The notes under the pieces are model-generated. The model worked only from the letters and a program-made list of their open reading frames with translations. It was not told the DNA's origin and made no database searches. A DNA stretch of 64,000 nucleotides, from positions 558,001-622,000 of the forward strand of contig NZ_JAHKRR010000001.1 of the NCBI RefSeq assembly GCF_018863395.1. The letters are read 5' to 3'. Positions 33,327 through 43,500 of the stretch are shown here, piece after piece (within the stretch, counting starts at the first letter, position 1; every line of letters begins with the position of its first letter). A program made the position numbers and the translations under genes. This stretch comes from Sinomicrobium weinanense (lineage in GTDB: Bacteria; Bacteroidota; Bacteroidia; Flavobacteriales; Flavobacteriaceae).

Positions 33327-34508
33327 ATGTCGTCAAAGATCAATAATGCCACGCTGTATTTAATGAGTTTTTCAGCAGGCCTGGTCGTAGCTAATTTATA
33401 TTACAACCAGCCTTTGCTCGATCAGATAGCCCGTAGTTTTCACGTCAGTGAAGCCGAAGTAAGCCATGTAGCCCTGTCCACACAATTGGGATATGCCCTG
33501 GGGTTGCTGTTCATCATACCTTTGGGCGATAAGGTCTCGAACAAGAAAATACTGGATATCGATTTCCTGGTGATGATCATAGCCCTTTTTATAACGGCAT
33601 TTTCTCCTTCTCTGAGCACATTGATCATCAGTAGTTTCCTGGTGGGTTTCACTTCTTCCATTCCGCAGTTATTCGTACCTATGGCTGCTCATCTGGCCCA
33701 TGCAGAAAATCGCGGGCGTGCCATCGGTATCGTTATGAGCGGCCTGCTTATCGGTATTCTGGGAAGCAGGACCCTCAGCGGCCTGATAGGGGAGCAGTTC
33801 GGGTGGCGCCGGGTGTATGTCATTGCTGCCATTGCAATGATGGTGCTCTATTGGATACTGAGATGGAAACTGCCCAGGATAGACCCGGCGTATAAGGGGA
33901 CTTACAAAGCCTTGATGCGGTCTATTGCAGGATATGTAAAAGAGGATGCCACTATCCGCCTGGCAGCATTACGTGGGGCCCTGGCATTTGCCGGATTGAG
34001 TGCGTTCTGGACCACATTGGTCTTTTTGATGAAAGATTCTTTCGGATACGGCAGCGGAGTTACCGGTGCATTCGGACTTGTCGGTATTGTCGGGGCAGTA
34101 GCCGCCTCTTTGGTAGGTAAATGGAATGACAGGATAGGCAGAAGGCCGATCTTAATAACTTCCGGGATACTGTTGCTACTGTCCTGGGGGATCTTGTGGG
34201 AATCCGAACACTCCATCCTGGGGCTTATACTGGGAGTTATATTAATTGACCTCGGTATGCAGGCACTTCACATTACAAACCAGAATATTATATTTTCAAA
34301 ATATCCCGAGGCCAGGAACCGTATCAATACCATCTATATGGTCAGTTTCTTTATCGGCGGGGCCATCGGCACGAGTATCGGGGCCGTATCTTATGAACTG
34401 GCCGGATGGCACGGTGTTTCCATGCTGGGCATTGGCCTGACGCTCGTGCTGCTTGTGATTATTTTTTCAAAACGCACCGTTGAATGGTCCGGAGAACAAA
34501 TAAAATAA
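33327..34508 (+). CDS. MFS (DHA1-type) efflux transporter
   Basis: This encodes 393 residues with twelve TM helices. The start SFSAGLVVANLYYNQPLLDQIA is typical of a bacterial MFS subgroup with drug or metabolite exporters. The loop LGDKVSNKK and a second-half motif GKWNDRIGRRP are the MFS signature loops. The substrate is unknown. It precedes an AraC-type regulator (136 bases) and a guanidino-modifying enzyme on the same strand. A slippage-prone decamer array lies in its upstream region. Confidence 0.9.
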   Translation: MSSKINNATLYLMSFSAGLVVANLYYNQPLLDQIARSFHVSEAEVSHVALSTQLGYALGLLFIIPLGDKVSNKKILDIDFLVMIIALFITAFSPSLSTLIISSFLVGFTSSIPQLFVPMAAHLAHAENRGRAIGIVMSGLLIGILGSRTLSGLIGEQFGWRRVYVIAAIAMMVLYWILRWKLPRIDPAYKGTYKALMRSIAGYVKEDATIRLAALRGALAFAGLSAFWTTLVFLMKDSFGYGSGVTGAFGLVGIVGAVAASLVGKWNDRIGRRPILITSGILLLLSWGILWESEHSILGLILGVILIDLGMQALHITNQNIIFSKYPEARNRINTIYMVSFFIGGAIGTSIGAVSYELAGWHGVSMLGIGLTLVLLVIIFSKRTVEWSGEQIK

Positions 34509-34644
34509 GCGATGGGCATAAACAGCAATTGAAATTGTTTTAATTACGAAATAATATGATCAATACACCATACCTGCCGATCTCTTTAAGAAAGTATTTT
34601 TATCTTATACCCAGATAACTAAATAACGATCCCCCGGAAAAGTG

Positions 34645-35502
34645 ATGAACGAAAAGGATATTTTTCCCATTATAGGTATTAATGATCTGTATGAAGATCA
34701 CCTGGACCATATGTCGCTTTTACGTCATAATGTAAACGGAAAGGAAGTTATTGACACCCCTCATAAACACGATTTTTTCCTGATCTTTCTCGTCCTGAAG
34801 GGAGGCGGGGTGCACACCATAGATTTCACCGATTACGAGGTCAGGGATAATACCCTGTTTTTTCTGGCGCCCGGGCAGGTACACAAATGGAAGCTCAATA
34901 AAAATACGGAGGGGTTCCAGTTTGTATTTTCCGGATCATTTGCGGAAAAACTTCAGCGGCTTCACATACATCAGCATATTTTTGCCGAAAACCCGATGCT
35001 TGAACTTTCGGAGGCAGAAACCAATGAACTGGCCGGAGAACTTATCCGTATTGAAGAAGAGCTGATAACCAGGGATGCCCTATCGGACATGATCCTTGCA
35101 GACCGGCTCAGGATCGTGCTGTTATTAGTAGAGCGTTTACAAAAAAAATATGCCGAAGAAAGATGTGTTCATCCGCAAGGCAGGATCGTCCTGGAATTTA
35201 AGAGCCTGATCGAAAAGTATTTTAAGGAGCATTGTTCCGTTCAGTTTTATGCCGATCATCTTCACATAACCGCGAATTACCTGAATACCATTTGTAAAAA
35301 ACAATTAAAACAAACTGCCGGCGAACAAATAAGAAATCGCATTATCCTGGAAGCACGGCGTTTATTGGCAGTGACCCCGCTTTCTGTCAAGGAGATCGCC
35401 TATGGCCTGGGATTTTCGGATGTCGCTTATTTTTCGCGCTTCTTTAAAAAAAGCGAAGGAATGACCCCCGGCATGTTTCGGGTACATGCCAGGAAAATGT
35501 AA
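34645..35502 (+). CDS. AraC-family regulator with cupin sensor domain
   Basis: This encodes 285 residues from ATG 34645, with GTG 34642 immediately before. The N-terminal cupin-type domain spans about 20-140 (DTPHKHDFFLIFLVLKGGGVHTIDF, LAPGQVHKW). The AraC HTH pair covers 185-284 (CSVQFYADHLHITANYLNTICKKQLKQTAGEQI, VKEIAYGLGFSDVAYFSRFFKKSEGMTPGMFR). Single-domain-sensor AraC proteins of this kind usually respond to sugars or small aromatics. It ends 16 bases before the guanidino-enzyme gene, so the two may be cotranscribed, and it may control the upstream MFS gene. Confidence 0.92.
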   Translation: MNEKDIFPIIGINDLYEDHLDHMSLLRHNVNGKEVIDTPHKHDFFLIFLVLKGGGVHTIDFTDYEVRDNTLFFLAPGQVHKWKLNKNTEGFQFVFSGSFAEKLQRLHIHQHIFAENPMLELSEAETNELAGELIRIEEELITRDALSDMILADRLRIVLLLVERLQKKYAEERCVHPQGRIVLEFKSLIEKYFKEHCSVQFYADHLHITANYLNTICKKQLKQTAGEQIRNRIILEARRLLAVTPLSVKEIAYGLGFSDVAYFSRFFKKSEGMTPGMFRVHARKM

Positions 35503-35518
35503 TAATATTTATATAAAA

Positions 35519-36487
35519 ATGATTTTTGTCGAAAGTGAGTTTGCACCCTTGCGCAAAGTGGTCCTGGCCGAGTCTGAATTTGGGATACCGCGGGAACCCC
35601 GTATAGAGGACCTGAGATTTTTAACCCCGGAAGCACGGGACGAGGTATTAAAGAATCGGGGAGCAGACTATGCCGCTGCCTTCCCCGAAATTCAACGGGC
35701 CTGGGAAGGAGAAAGAAAGGATTTTGAACAATTGCTGGCCGGGCATGGAGTGGAAATTTTACGCCCGAGGAAATTGAAGCAGGCCGAAAAGTTAATTGCC
35801 GGCGATGATGGTTATGCCAATTTCTTTACCCGCGATCCCTTTTTCACTGTGGGGAATTTTGTTGTGGAAGGGGCACTTCGCTTACGGCACCGTCGCCGGG
35901 AGGTCCTTCCGTTACGGGATATCATGTTGCAATATGTCTATCCCTCAGATTGTACTTATGTGGCCGCTCCTGCCCCGGAAGTTGCAGAGAAAGATGATCC
36001 TGCCCATGGAAAAGGGCCGTTTATAGAAGGCGGGGATGTACTTGTATTGGACAAGCATGTTTTTGTGGGGATATCCGGCCTGGCCTCCAATGAACTCGGA
36101 GCCCGATGGCTGGAAAAACTCATTAAGCCCCTGGGTTATACGCTGGAGATCGTAAGGCTCAAGCCAGACATCCTTCACCTGGATTGTGCTATGGGGCTTG
36201 TCCGGGAAGGTTTAATGATAGTATGTGAAGAAGCCTTTGCAGATGGAATTCCGGAAAAACTAAACCGCTGGACCAAGATCCCGGTTACCTATGACGAAAC
36301 CACACAGCTGGCCACCAATGGCCTGCCCCTGAGCCCGGAAGTCTATGTCACCGACCCTGCATTTCGCCATATCGGTGACAGGATAGCAAACCACGGTGTA
36401 CATGTTGAATATGTGGACTTCCGGATCACCCGGAGCTTTGGCGGGGCCTTTCGTTGCAGTACACAGCCTTTGCTGAGGAAGAGCTAA
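35519..36487 (+). CDS. Amidinotransferase/dimethylargininase-family guanidino-modifying enzyme
   Basis: This encodes 322 residues from ATG 35519. An upstream ATG at 35486 lies inside the AraC gene and adds a poor leader. The pentein fold is visible: SEFAPLRKVVLAESE, FTRDPFFTVGNF, FIEGGDVLVLD, His220 in ILHLDCAM and the nucleophile Cys313 in SFGGAFRCSTQPL. This places it with dimethylargininase, arginine deiminase and amidinotransferases, which attack the guanidino carbon of arginine-like substrates through a Cys-linked intermediate. The exact substrate cannot be told from sequence. There is no signal peptide. Confidence 0.85.
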   Translation: MIFVESEFAPLRKVVLAESEFGIPREPRIEDLRFLTPEARDEVLKNRGADYAAAFPEIQRAWEGERKDFEQLLAGHGVEILRPRKLKQAEKLIAGDDGYANFFTRDPFFTVGNFVVEGALRLRHRRREVLPLRDIMLQYVYPSDCTYVAAPAPEVAEKDDPAHGKGPFIEGGDVLVLDKHVFVGISGLASNELGARWLEKLIKPLGYTLEIVRLKPDILHLDCAMGLVREGLMIVCEEAFADGIPEKLNRWTKIPVTYDETTQLATNGLPLSPEVYVTDPAFRHIGDRIANHGVHVEYVDFRITRSFGGAFRCSTQPLLRKS

Positions 36488-36653
36488 TACTCTTTTGAAG
36501 CGCAATTTCTTCACGGCAGCACGACCACCTGTAAAATTGTGAGATCACGGAATAATATCCTGAAATTCATAAAAAGTGCAATAAAACCCATGATATGTGC
36601 AACTGTTAGCGGGTGTTATGTCATTATTTTTGTTAAAAAATAAGAAAAAACTA

Positions 36654-37343
36654 ATGAGACCGCGAAGTAGACAAAAAAAAGTGTTCAATATCCTGATATG
36701 CCTGTTCGCCAGCGTTTCGGGTGCTTGTGCCCAGCCGGATGACCCTGCGGAAAAAGAATTGTGGCGGGCTGCAAAAAAGAATGATGTAGCGGCCATTCAA
36801 AAACTTCTTAAAAAAGGAGTGGACCTGGAGGCTAAAGACGCTAAAAAAAGAACGGCTTTAATGTTGGCAACCTACGAAAACAATGTAGAAGCTGCCGGGG
36901 TGCTCATCAAAGCAGGTGCCGATGTAAATGCCCGGGACCATATTTTAACCAGTCCGTTCCTTTATGCAGGGGCCAATGGGTACCTGGAAATACTGAAGCT
37001 GTGCCTGAACAGCGGAAAGGTCGATTATAAGGTCGTAAACAGGTATGGTGGTACAGCCCTGATACCGGCCTGTGAACGCGGGCATGTAAGCACGGTCAAA
37101 GAATTACTGAAACTGGATGATTTCCCCATCGATCATGTCAATAAGCTCGGGTGGACAGCCCTGATGGAAGCCATTGTTTTAAGTAATGGCGGCCCCAGGC
37201 ATGTAGAGATCGTACAATTACTGGTAGATGCGGGGTGCAATGTTAATATTCCCGATAACGACGGCGTTACCCCTTTGATGCATGCCGAACAAAAAGGATT
37301 TAAGGAGATCGCAGCTATTTTAAAGAAAGCCGGGGCAAAGTAA
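36654..37343 (+). CDS. Secreted ankyrin-repeat protein
   Basis: This encodes 229 residues from ATG 36654. That start gives a basic N-region and a signal peptide ending near GACAQ (28), with a possible lipobox Cys. In-frame GTG 36597 and ATG 36618 give worse leaders. Five or six ankyrin repeats follow (AAKKNDVAAIQKLLKKGVDLEAKD, ALMLATYENNVEAAGVLIKAGADVNARD, and so on). They bind protein partners. It lies 21 bases before the amidohydrolase gene, so the two exported proteins may act together. Confidence 0.88.
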   Translation: MRPRSRQKKVFNILICLFASVSGACAQPDDPAEKELWRAAKKNDVAAIQKLLKKGVDLEAKDAKKRTALMLATYENNVEAAGVLIKAGADVNARDHILTSPFLYAGANGYLEILKLCLNSGKVDYKVVNRYGGTALIPACERGHVSTVKELLKLDDFPIDHVNKLGWTALMEAIVLSNGGPRHVEIVQLLVDAGCNVNIPDNDGVTPLMHAEQKGFKEIAAILKKAGAK

Positions 37344-37364
37344 TAGATAACAAATATATTGAAG

Positions 37365-38795
37365 ATGAAAAAAATCAGCTTATGGATTGTTGCAGGCTTA
37401 TTGTGTATAGCATGCGAAAAAGAGGTCCGGCCGCAATTCGATATTGTCATTAAAGACGCCAGTATCATTAATACCCGAACCGGAGAGGTCACCGAAGGGC
37501 AAAGCATCGGAATTACAGGCGATACCATTAAAAAGATCGCCTCCTCGGAAACTGCCGGGAAGTGGAAGGCCGCCCAAACGGTAAATGCCGGCGGAAAATA
37601 TGTGATCCCCGGGCTTTGGGACATGCATATGCATTTCGGTGGAGGGGATACCCTGGTCGCCGAAAACAAGAACCTGTTGCCACTATACATCGCAAACGGG
37701 GTAACGACGATAAGGGATTGTGCTGCCGATATAAGCCCGGCGGTGTTAAAATGGAAAAAACAGGTAGAAGAGGGGACCCTGGCAGGGCCTTCTATATTTA
37801 CAGCAGGGCCGAAGCTGGAAGGAAAAAATTCCATCTGGCCCGGTGATCTGGAGATCGAAAATGAAGAAGAGCTGGAGAAGGCCCTGGATTCCCTCGATAA
37901 ACTGCAGGTCGATTTTGTAAAAATAACCGACAATGCCCTTAGCCCCGAGCTGTTTATGAAAAGCGTAAAGGAGGCTACGAAAAGAGGATACAGAACTTCC
38001 GGGCACATCCCTTTTGCACTGACCATTAAAGAGGTTTCGGATGCCGGATTGAGCTCCGTGGAACACATGGGGTATATGCTTAAGGCCGCATCGGCAAAGG
38101 AAGAGGAGATCGTATCAAAGGTGAAGGAGGGCACGCTCGATTACGGGGCCGCACAGTCCTTACTGTCGGAATCATTCGACGTTGAAGCGGCGGTAGAGAA
38201 ATACAAAAAACTGGATGCCAACGGAACGGTGGTGCTGCCAACCCTCATCGGCAGTAAAATTATCTCATACCTGGACCAGGACGACCATCTTTCCGACCCG
38301 GAACTCAGCTATATTGGCCCCGGCCTTATAAAAACCTACGAATGGAGAATAGACCGGGCCAGCAAGGCATCAAAAGAAGATATCGAGGCCAGGCACAAAA
38401 GATTTGAAAAACTGCTCTCCCTGATCCCGATCATACAAAAATCCGGAATGAACATCGTTGCAGGTACGGATGCCGGGTTCCTCAACTCCTATATCTACCC
38501 CGGTTTTGCACTGCATGAAGAACTCGAAATATACGTAGACGGCGGACTCACCCCGCTTGAAGCCCTGCAAACATCCGTAGTCAACGGGCCTGAGTTCTTT
38601 GACCTGTCAGATTATTACGGAAGCATAGCGGAAGGAAAGGTCGCAGATATACTGTTGCTGAACACTAATCCCGTAGAAGACATTAAAGCGACCAGGGATA
38701 TCCATACCCTGATCAAAAAGAACAAGGTATACAGCAAAACTGATCTGGACCAATTACTTGAAGAAACTGCGGAGAAGTATAAAAAAGAAAAGTAG
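37365..38795 (+). CDS. Lipoprotein amidohydrolase (imidazolonepropionase/prolidase-like subgroup)
   Basis: This encodes 476 residues from ATG 37365. A lipobox (LCIAC, Cys17) follows a short signal. The amidohydrolase metal sites are visible: DMHMHFGG, VDFVKIT (possible carboxylated Lys), SGHIPFA, SVEHMG and AGTDAG near 366. The C-terminus has the composite-domain strands GKVADILLLNTNPVEDI. Members of this subgroup include Xaa-Pro and other dipeptidases as well as deaminases. It lies on the opposite strand and end-to-end with SusD of the second locus, separated by a bidirectional terminator. Confidence 0.88.
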   Translation: MKKISLWIVAGLLCIACEKEVRPQFDIVIKDASIINTRTGEVTEGQSIGITGDTIKKIASSETAGKWKAAQTVNAGGKYVIPGLWDMHMHFGGGDTLVAENKNLLPLYIANGVTTIRDCAADISPAVLKWKKQVEEGTLAGPSIFTAGPKLEGKNSIWPGDLEIENEEELEKALDSLDKLQVDFVKITDNALSPELFMKSVKEATKRGYRTSGHIPFALTIKEVSDAGLSSVEHMGYMLKAASAKEEEIVSKVKEGTLDYGAAQSLLSESFDVEAAVEKYKKLDANGTVVLPTLIGSKIISYLDQDDHLSDPELSYIGPGLIKTYEWRIDRASKASKEDIEARHKRFEKLLSLIPIIQKSGMNIVAGTDAGFLNSYIYPGFALHEELEIYVDGGLTPLEALQTSVVNGPEFFDLSDYYGSIAEGKVADILLLNTNPVEDIKATRDIHTLIKKNKVYSKTDLDQLLEETAEKYKKEK

Positions 38796-38894
38796 TATAG
38801 TTATAACAGGACAATACGATTGATGCGTTAAATTTTGGTTGTTTGAGTACCTCTATATTTTAACAAACCTCAAAAAGCTCCCCTCTTCAGATGA

Positions 38895-38935
38895 AGGCCT
38901 GTGCTGAGCCTGCCGAAGTAGGAGAAGCCGTGTTA
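38895..38935. repeat. GCTGAGCCTGCCGAAGTAGG repeat fragment
   Basis: It is a variant of the CTTCGGC/GCTCAG family, preceded by an AGCTCCCCTC fragment of the G/C-run family, as in the composite at 2840-2990. Confidence 0.45.
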
Positions 38936-38962
38936 GCCTTGATCAGGGCCAAATGTGAAAAT

Positions 38963-38995
38963 AAAAAAACACCTGAGATTATCAGGTGTTTTTTT
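38963..38995. terminator. Bidirectional terminator
   Basis: A perfect stem, AACACCTGA with TCAGGTGTT, is extended by A-run and T-run flanks around a 5-base loop. It sits between the convergent amidohydrolase and SusD genes. The same AACACCTG core is reused at 58573-58602. Confidence 0.92.
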
Positions 38996-39025
38996 ATTGT
39001 TGAAAATGCGGACTTATAAACTTTA

Positions 39026-40567
39026 TCAGTCTATTTCCGGATTGGCCTGTATTTCCGTCTGGGGTACAGGTAGGTAAGCGTGTTGTTCGCTTCTGAAATT
39101 GGTTCTTCCGGCCTTGCTCATGGCGCTGTCGAGCATGCCCCACCGGCGAAGGTCAAAAAAGCGGGTGGATTCTAATGTGAACTCCATCGTACGTTCGTGA
39201 ATGATGTGTTCTTTAACCTCTTCTTTGGAGCTGGCCGTAACGGGAGGCATGTTTCCGTGAATGTCCCTTACCTGGTTAATGAGGTTTACAGCCTCTGCCG
39301 TATTCCCTGTTTCGTTCAGTGTTTCGGCATACATCAACAAGACGTCGGCATATCTCATAAGCACTACATTGAGTCCTATATAGCCGTTGTCTTCGTCATA
39401 ATCGGGCAGCCATTTCCTGAAATAGGCATGGTTTTCATGGAGGTCCTTGTACTGGGTCAGCATAAGTGTATCCCAGGTGCTTCCCCGCATTTCGCTGGTG
39501 TTGGGGTCATTGTAGAACGGGTCCCTGAAATAGAGGGTGTTGTAGAGCCTGTTGTCATACCGTCCGTCGTTTGCTACGGGGCCTTCCTTTTTCATTTCTT
39601 CCACCAGCCCCATGGTGGCCTCGATACCTCCCCAGCCGCCAAAGGACCAGTCGGCAATAAAGGCGTGCAGTATAGTGGCGTTCCAGGAATTGGCATCCCC
39701 GGCTTTAAACTGGAGTTCGAAGACAGATTCGCTGCTGTTTTCATTATGTCCGTTAAAAAGGCTTTGATAATCGGGTTCCAGCGTATAGGTGCCTGCATCG
39801 ACAATTTGTTTAAAAGCAGCCGCAGCATTTTCAAACTCATTTCCGGAAGCAGAGGTCGGGTCCCCCGCTTTGTGCAGATAGGCTTTTCCCAGGTAGGCCA
39901 GGGCAGCCCCCCTGGTGGCCCTTCCGTAGTTTTCGGGCGATATTTCTGCGGGCAATGCTTCTGCCGCATGCTGAAAATCGGTGAGGATGGATTCCCATAC
40001 TTCCGGCCGTTCGGCCAGGGGGCGGTCCAGGGTCTCATAGGTGATCATTTCTTCCCTCAATACGATCTGTTTATAGAGCGTAAGCAATTTAAAGTGATAA
40101 TAGCCTCTCAAAAAGGTAGCTTCTCCTATGATCCTTTTTTTATCGGCATCAGAAATTTTATCGGGAGCTATTTCCTCTATTTTGGTGAGCACCTGGTTCG
40201 CATAATTAAGGCCTTTGTAATTGGTGGACCACAGTATATTGATAAAAGTATGGGCATTGTCGTATGTAAAATTGAACATGGACATCCAGTGGGCATAATT
40301 GGAAGCATCCGGCCCGGGAAGGGCATAGTCGGACCTGAAATATTCCACTACCGGGCGGCCTTCCTGCCAGCCGTCCCAGAACTCGCTCCTGGACTCGAGC
40401 TCCGAATAGGCGGCTACCAGCCCGGATTCGGCGTCATTGACATCCCGCCAATACGATTCGGAGGTCAGCTTGTCCGGTGACTTTTCTTCGAGAAAATCTT
40501 CATCATTACACGAGGTGGCGAATATGATCACCAATAAAATGGAAAGGGATTTATATAGTGTTTTCAT
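39026..40567 (-). CDS. SusD-type surface lipoprotein (second locus)
   Basis: This encodes 513 residues. The signal peptide ends at the lipobox ATSC (Cys20), followed by the family start NDEDFLEEKSPDKLTSESYWRD. Helical repeats include FLRGYYHFKLLTLYKQIVL and GAALAYLGKAYLHKAG. The C-terminal signature is HIIHERTMEFTLESTRFFDLRRWGML, and it ends YLPVPQTEIQANPEI. It is the substrate-binding partner of the SusC encoded 11 bases upstream. The neighbouring GH63, GH2 and hydroxylysine-type enzymes suggest glycopeptides from collagen-like proteins as substrate. That is inference. Confidence 0.95.
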   Translation of the reverse strand: MKTLYKSLSILLVIIFATSCNDEDFLEEKSPDKLTSESYWRDVNDAESGLVAAYSELESRSEFWDGWQEGRPVVEYFRSDYALPGPDASNYAHWMSMFNFTYDNAHTFINILWSTNYKGLNYANQVLTKIEEIAPDKISDADKKRIIGEATFLRGYYHFKLLTLYKQIVLREEMITYETLDRPLAERPEVWESILTDFQHAAEALPAEISPENYGRATRGAALAYLGKAYLHKAGDPTSASGNEFENAAAAFKQIVDAGTYTLEPDYQSLFNGHNENSSESVFELQFKAGDANSWNATILHAFIADWSFGGWGGIEATMGLVEEMKKEGPVANDGRYDNRLYNTLYFRDPFYNDPNTSEMRGSTWDTLMLTQYKDLHENHAYFRKWLPDYDEDNGYIGLNVVLMRYADVLLMYAETLNETGNTAEAVNLINQVRDIHGNMPPVTASSKEEVKEHIIHERTMEFTLESTRFFDLRRWGMLDSAMSKAGRTNFRSEQHAYLPVPQTEIQANPEID

Positions 40568-40578
40568 TGTAACGGTCT

Positions 40579-43500
40579 TTAAAATTGTAGTTGAACTCCT
40601 AAAATAAACGATTTGCTTTTCGGATAGAGCGATCGGTCAATACCCCTGGAAAGGATCTCCCCGGCAACTTCCGGGTCGAGGCCGTCATAGCCGGTAAAGG
40701 TGAACAGGTTTTGCCCGGTCACGTAAATACGCAGTTTGCTCATGGCCATTTTGTCCAGAACATCCGATGGAATGGAATATCCCAGCTGAATGGTCTTGAT
40801 CCTCAGGTAGTCGCCATTGTGAAGGAATCGGGTAGAAGCCCTGGTGTTTTTGTTGGGATCTTCCAGCACAGCCCTGGGAATATCTGTATTGGTATTGGAA
40901 GGGGTCCACGCGTTCAGGGTCTCTACCCTGAAATTGCGTCCGCCGTCCATACCCAGGGTCTCAAAGCCGTTACCGTCGTATATTTTGTTTCCGCCCACAC
41001 CCCGGAAGAAGATGTTAAAGTCGAAATTCCGGTATTCGGCAGCGAGGTTTAAGCTGTATTCATATTTCGGAATGGCAGTGCCCTGGTAGACCGCATCTTT
41101 GTCGTCTATTACCCCGTCATTGTTCTGATCTATAAAGCGCATATCTCCGGGTTGGGCAAGAGGCTGGATCGGTACGCCATCCAGATTATGGGCGTCGATC
41201 TCCGCCTGGTTCTGGAATATGCCATCGGCCGCAGGCAGGAAAAAGGCACCCGGTTCATAACCCACCCTGGTCTGGTTGACAAAGTGGTCGGATCCGTACT
41301 TCAGGCCAGCACCATAGATGACCTGGTCATTGCTGCTCAGCTTGGTCACTTCGCTTTTTATCGTGGTAAATGTACCGAAGGCACTGTATTTGAAGTCGTG
41401 GTCCCTGTTGTTGTAACCTATTTCAAACTCAAGCCCGCTGTTTTTGAATTCGCCCACATTGTTCACAGGGTCATTGACTCCGCCCGAGGGTTCTATGACA
41501 CTGGTGATCAAAAGGTCGGAGGTACGGCTCTGGTAATAGTTGACAGCTCCCTGTATCTTGTTGCCCAGGCTGGCGAAATCCAGTCCGAAGTTAGAGGAAG
41601 TATTGGTCTCCCATTGCAGATCGTCATTTTGCAGGTCGCGGGCAATACTTCCCTGGTAGGAAGTCTGCGGATCACCGAAAACATACCCGCCGTCGTCCTG
41701 GCTTTTTCCCTGTTCGATCAAAGCGACATAATCGTAATACCCCAGTGCAGAATCGTTACCGGCCTGTCCCCAGCTATACCGGAGCTTCAGAAAGTTAAAG
41801 ATATCCTGGTTCTTCATAAAGGCCTCTTCCGTAATTTTCCACCCCAGCGCAAAGGAAGGAAAATACCCGTATCGATTATTTTTTCCGAATTTGGAGCTAC
41901 CGTCCCTCCGTATACTCGCCTGCACAAGATAGCGGCTCTTATAGGCATAGTTCATACGCCCGAATTGGGAGACCAGTGCGTATTTGGCATTGGTGCCCGA
42001 AGCACTGTAAGTACCGTCCTTAAAAGTATTGAGGGTCTTAAAATCAGGGTCCAGGATGGTTGCAGGGATCTTGGTTTCCCCGTCATCGTCAAATTTATAG
42101 CCTGCGGCCTCCGCAAGGGTCTCTTTGAAAGGTTCGGATATCCTTTGGTAGCCGGCGAGGAGCTGGAAGTTGTTCTCGCCCAGGTCGAACTCATAATGCA
42201 GGGTATATTGCTGGTTGATCCTCCGTTCTTCGGAGTGGTATTCGGAAATGGCGGGGTATATATCGGCTTCTTCCTGTACGGCCCCTACCTTAAAGGGCCG
42301 GTTAAAATTAAAGGTATAACCGTTAAGGTTGGACAGCGACAGGTTGGCTTTTGCTGTCAGCCCGTCGATGATCTCATAGGAAACATCTACACTGCCCAGG
42401 AAATATTTGGATTTGGAATACCCTTCGAGAAAGTGGTCTACACCTACGGGATTCCTGTGATTGGGAATATCGCCGTCCCTGTATCCAAAACCGGATTCCT
42501 TGCTGTCGTCGTAGATAGGGATCAGGGGCGATATCTGGTAGGTTTCGCGAAGGGAGAACTTATATTCTTCATTACGGGTTTCGCTGTAATTGAGATTTGT
42601 ATTGATCTTTAACCTGTCTTTTGTAATGCCGAGACTGGCGTTGATCCCTTTTTTGCTGAATTCCGAGCCGATGAGGAGCCCTTTTTCGTTGGCGTAGTTT
42701 CCGCCCACGCTGTAATTAATGGTTTCGGTGGCCCCGCTTACCCTGGCATTGAGTTGTTGCATGAGCCCCTGCCTGTGAGTGGCGTCTATCCAGTCGGTAT
42801 CGACATTCGGCGGGGTTTGTACGTACGATGGCAGTGAAGCACCCCTGTTTTCATACATTTGGCGATGTACATTGACATAGCCTTCGGCATCGAGCAATCT
42901 CATTTTTTTCCGGGGGTTCTTGATGCTCAGGGATGAGTTGATCTCCACTACGGGTTTCCCTGACTTTCCTTTTTTGGTGGTAATGATAATAACCCCGTTG
43001 GCCGCCTTTGTACCGTAAATGGCCCCGGAAGCAGCATCTTTTAATACTTCCATGGAAGCGATATTGTTGGGGTCTATGAAGTAAGGGTCGGCCTGGACAC
43101 CATCAACGATGTACAACGGCTGGTTGTTACCGAAACTGCCGATACCCCGGATCATGACGTCTGCTACGGAGCCCGGACCACCGGAAGTGGTTACGGTAAC
43201 CCCCGATACTCTTCCCTGAAGTGCATCGGTAGGATTGGTAGTGACCACCTGGGTGAGGTCCTCGCTTTTTACCGTACTTATGGCCCCCGTGACATCGCTT
43301 CTTTTCTGTGTGCCATAACCGACAACAACGATCTCTTCGAGGTTCTGGGCATCTTCTTTCAACTGAACATCGATGGTGGTGTTGGAGCCTACCTGTACTT
43401 CCTGCGGAGTGAACCCGAGATAGCGATACACCAGTACCGTCTCAGGACCGGGGACCTCCAACGTATAATTTCCGTCAAAATCCGTCTGTGTCCCCACAGA

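Noticed and set aside
39197-40480. 427-codon open frame opposite the second SusD gene
   Set aside because: Same reason: the SusD signatures on the minus strand are unambiguous.
41152-42612. Long open frame (486 codons) on the strand opposite the second SusC gene
   Set aside because: SusC reads through in full with all domains. The opposing frame has no recognisable motif and is a codon-bias shadow.
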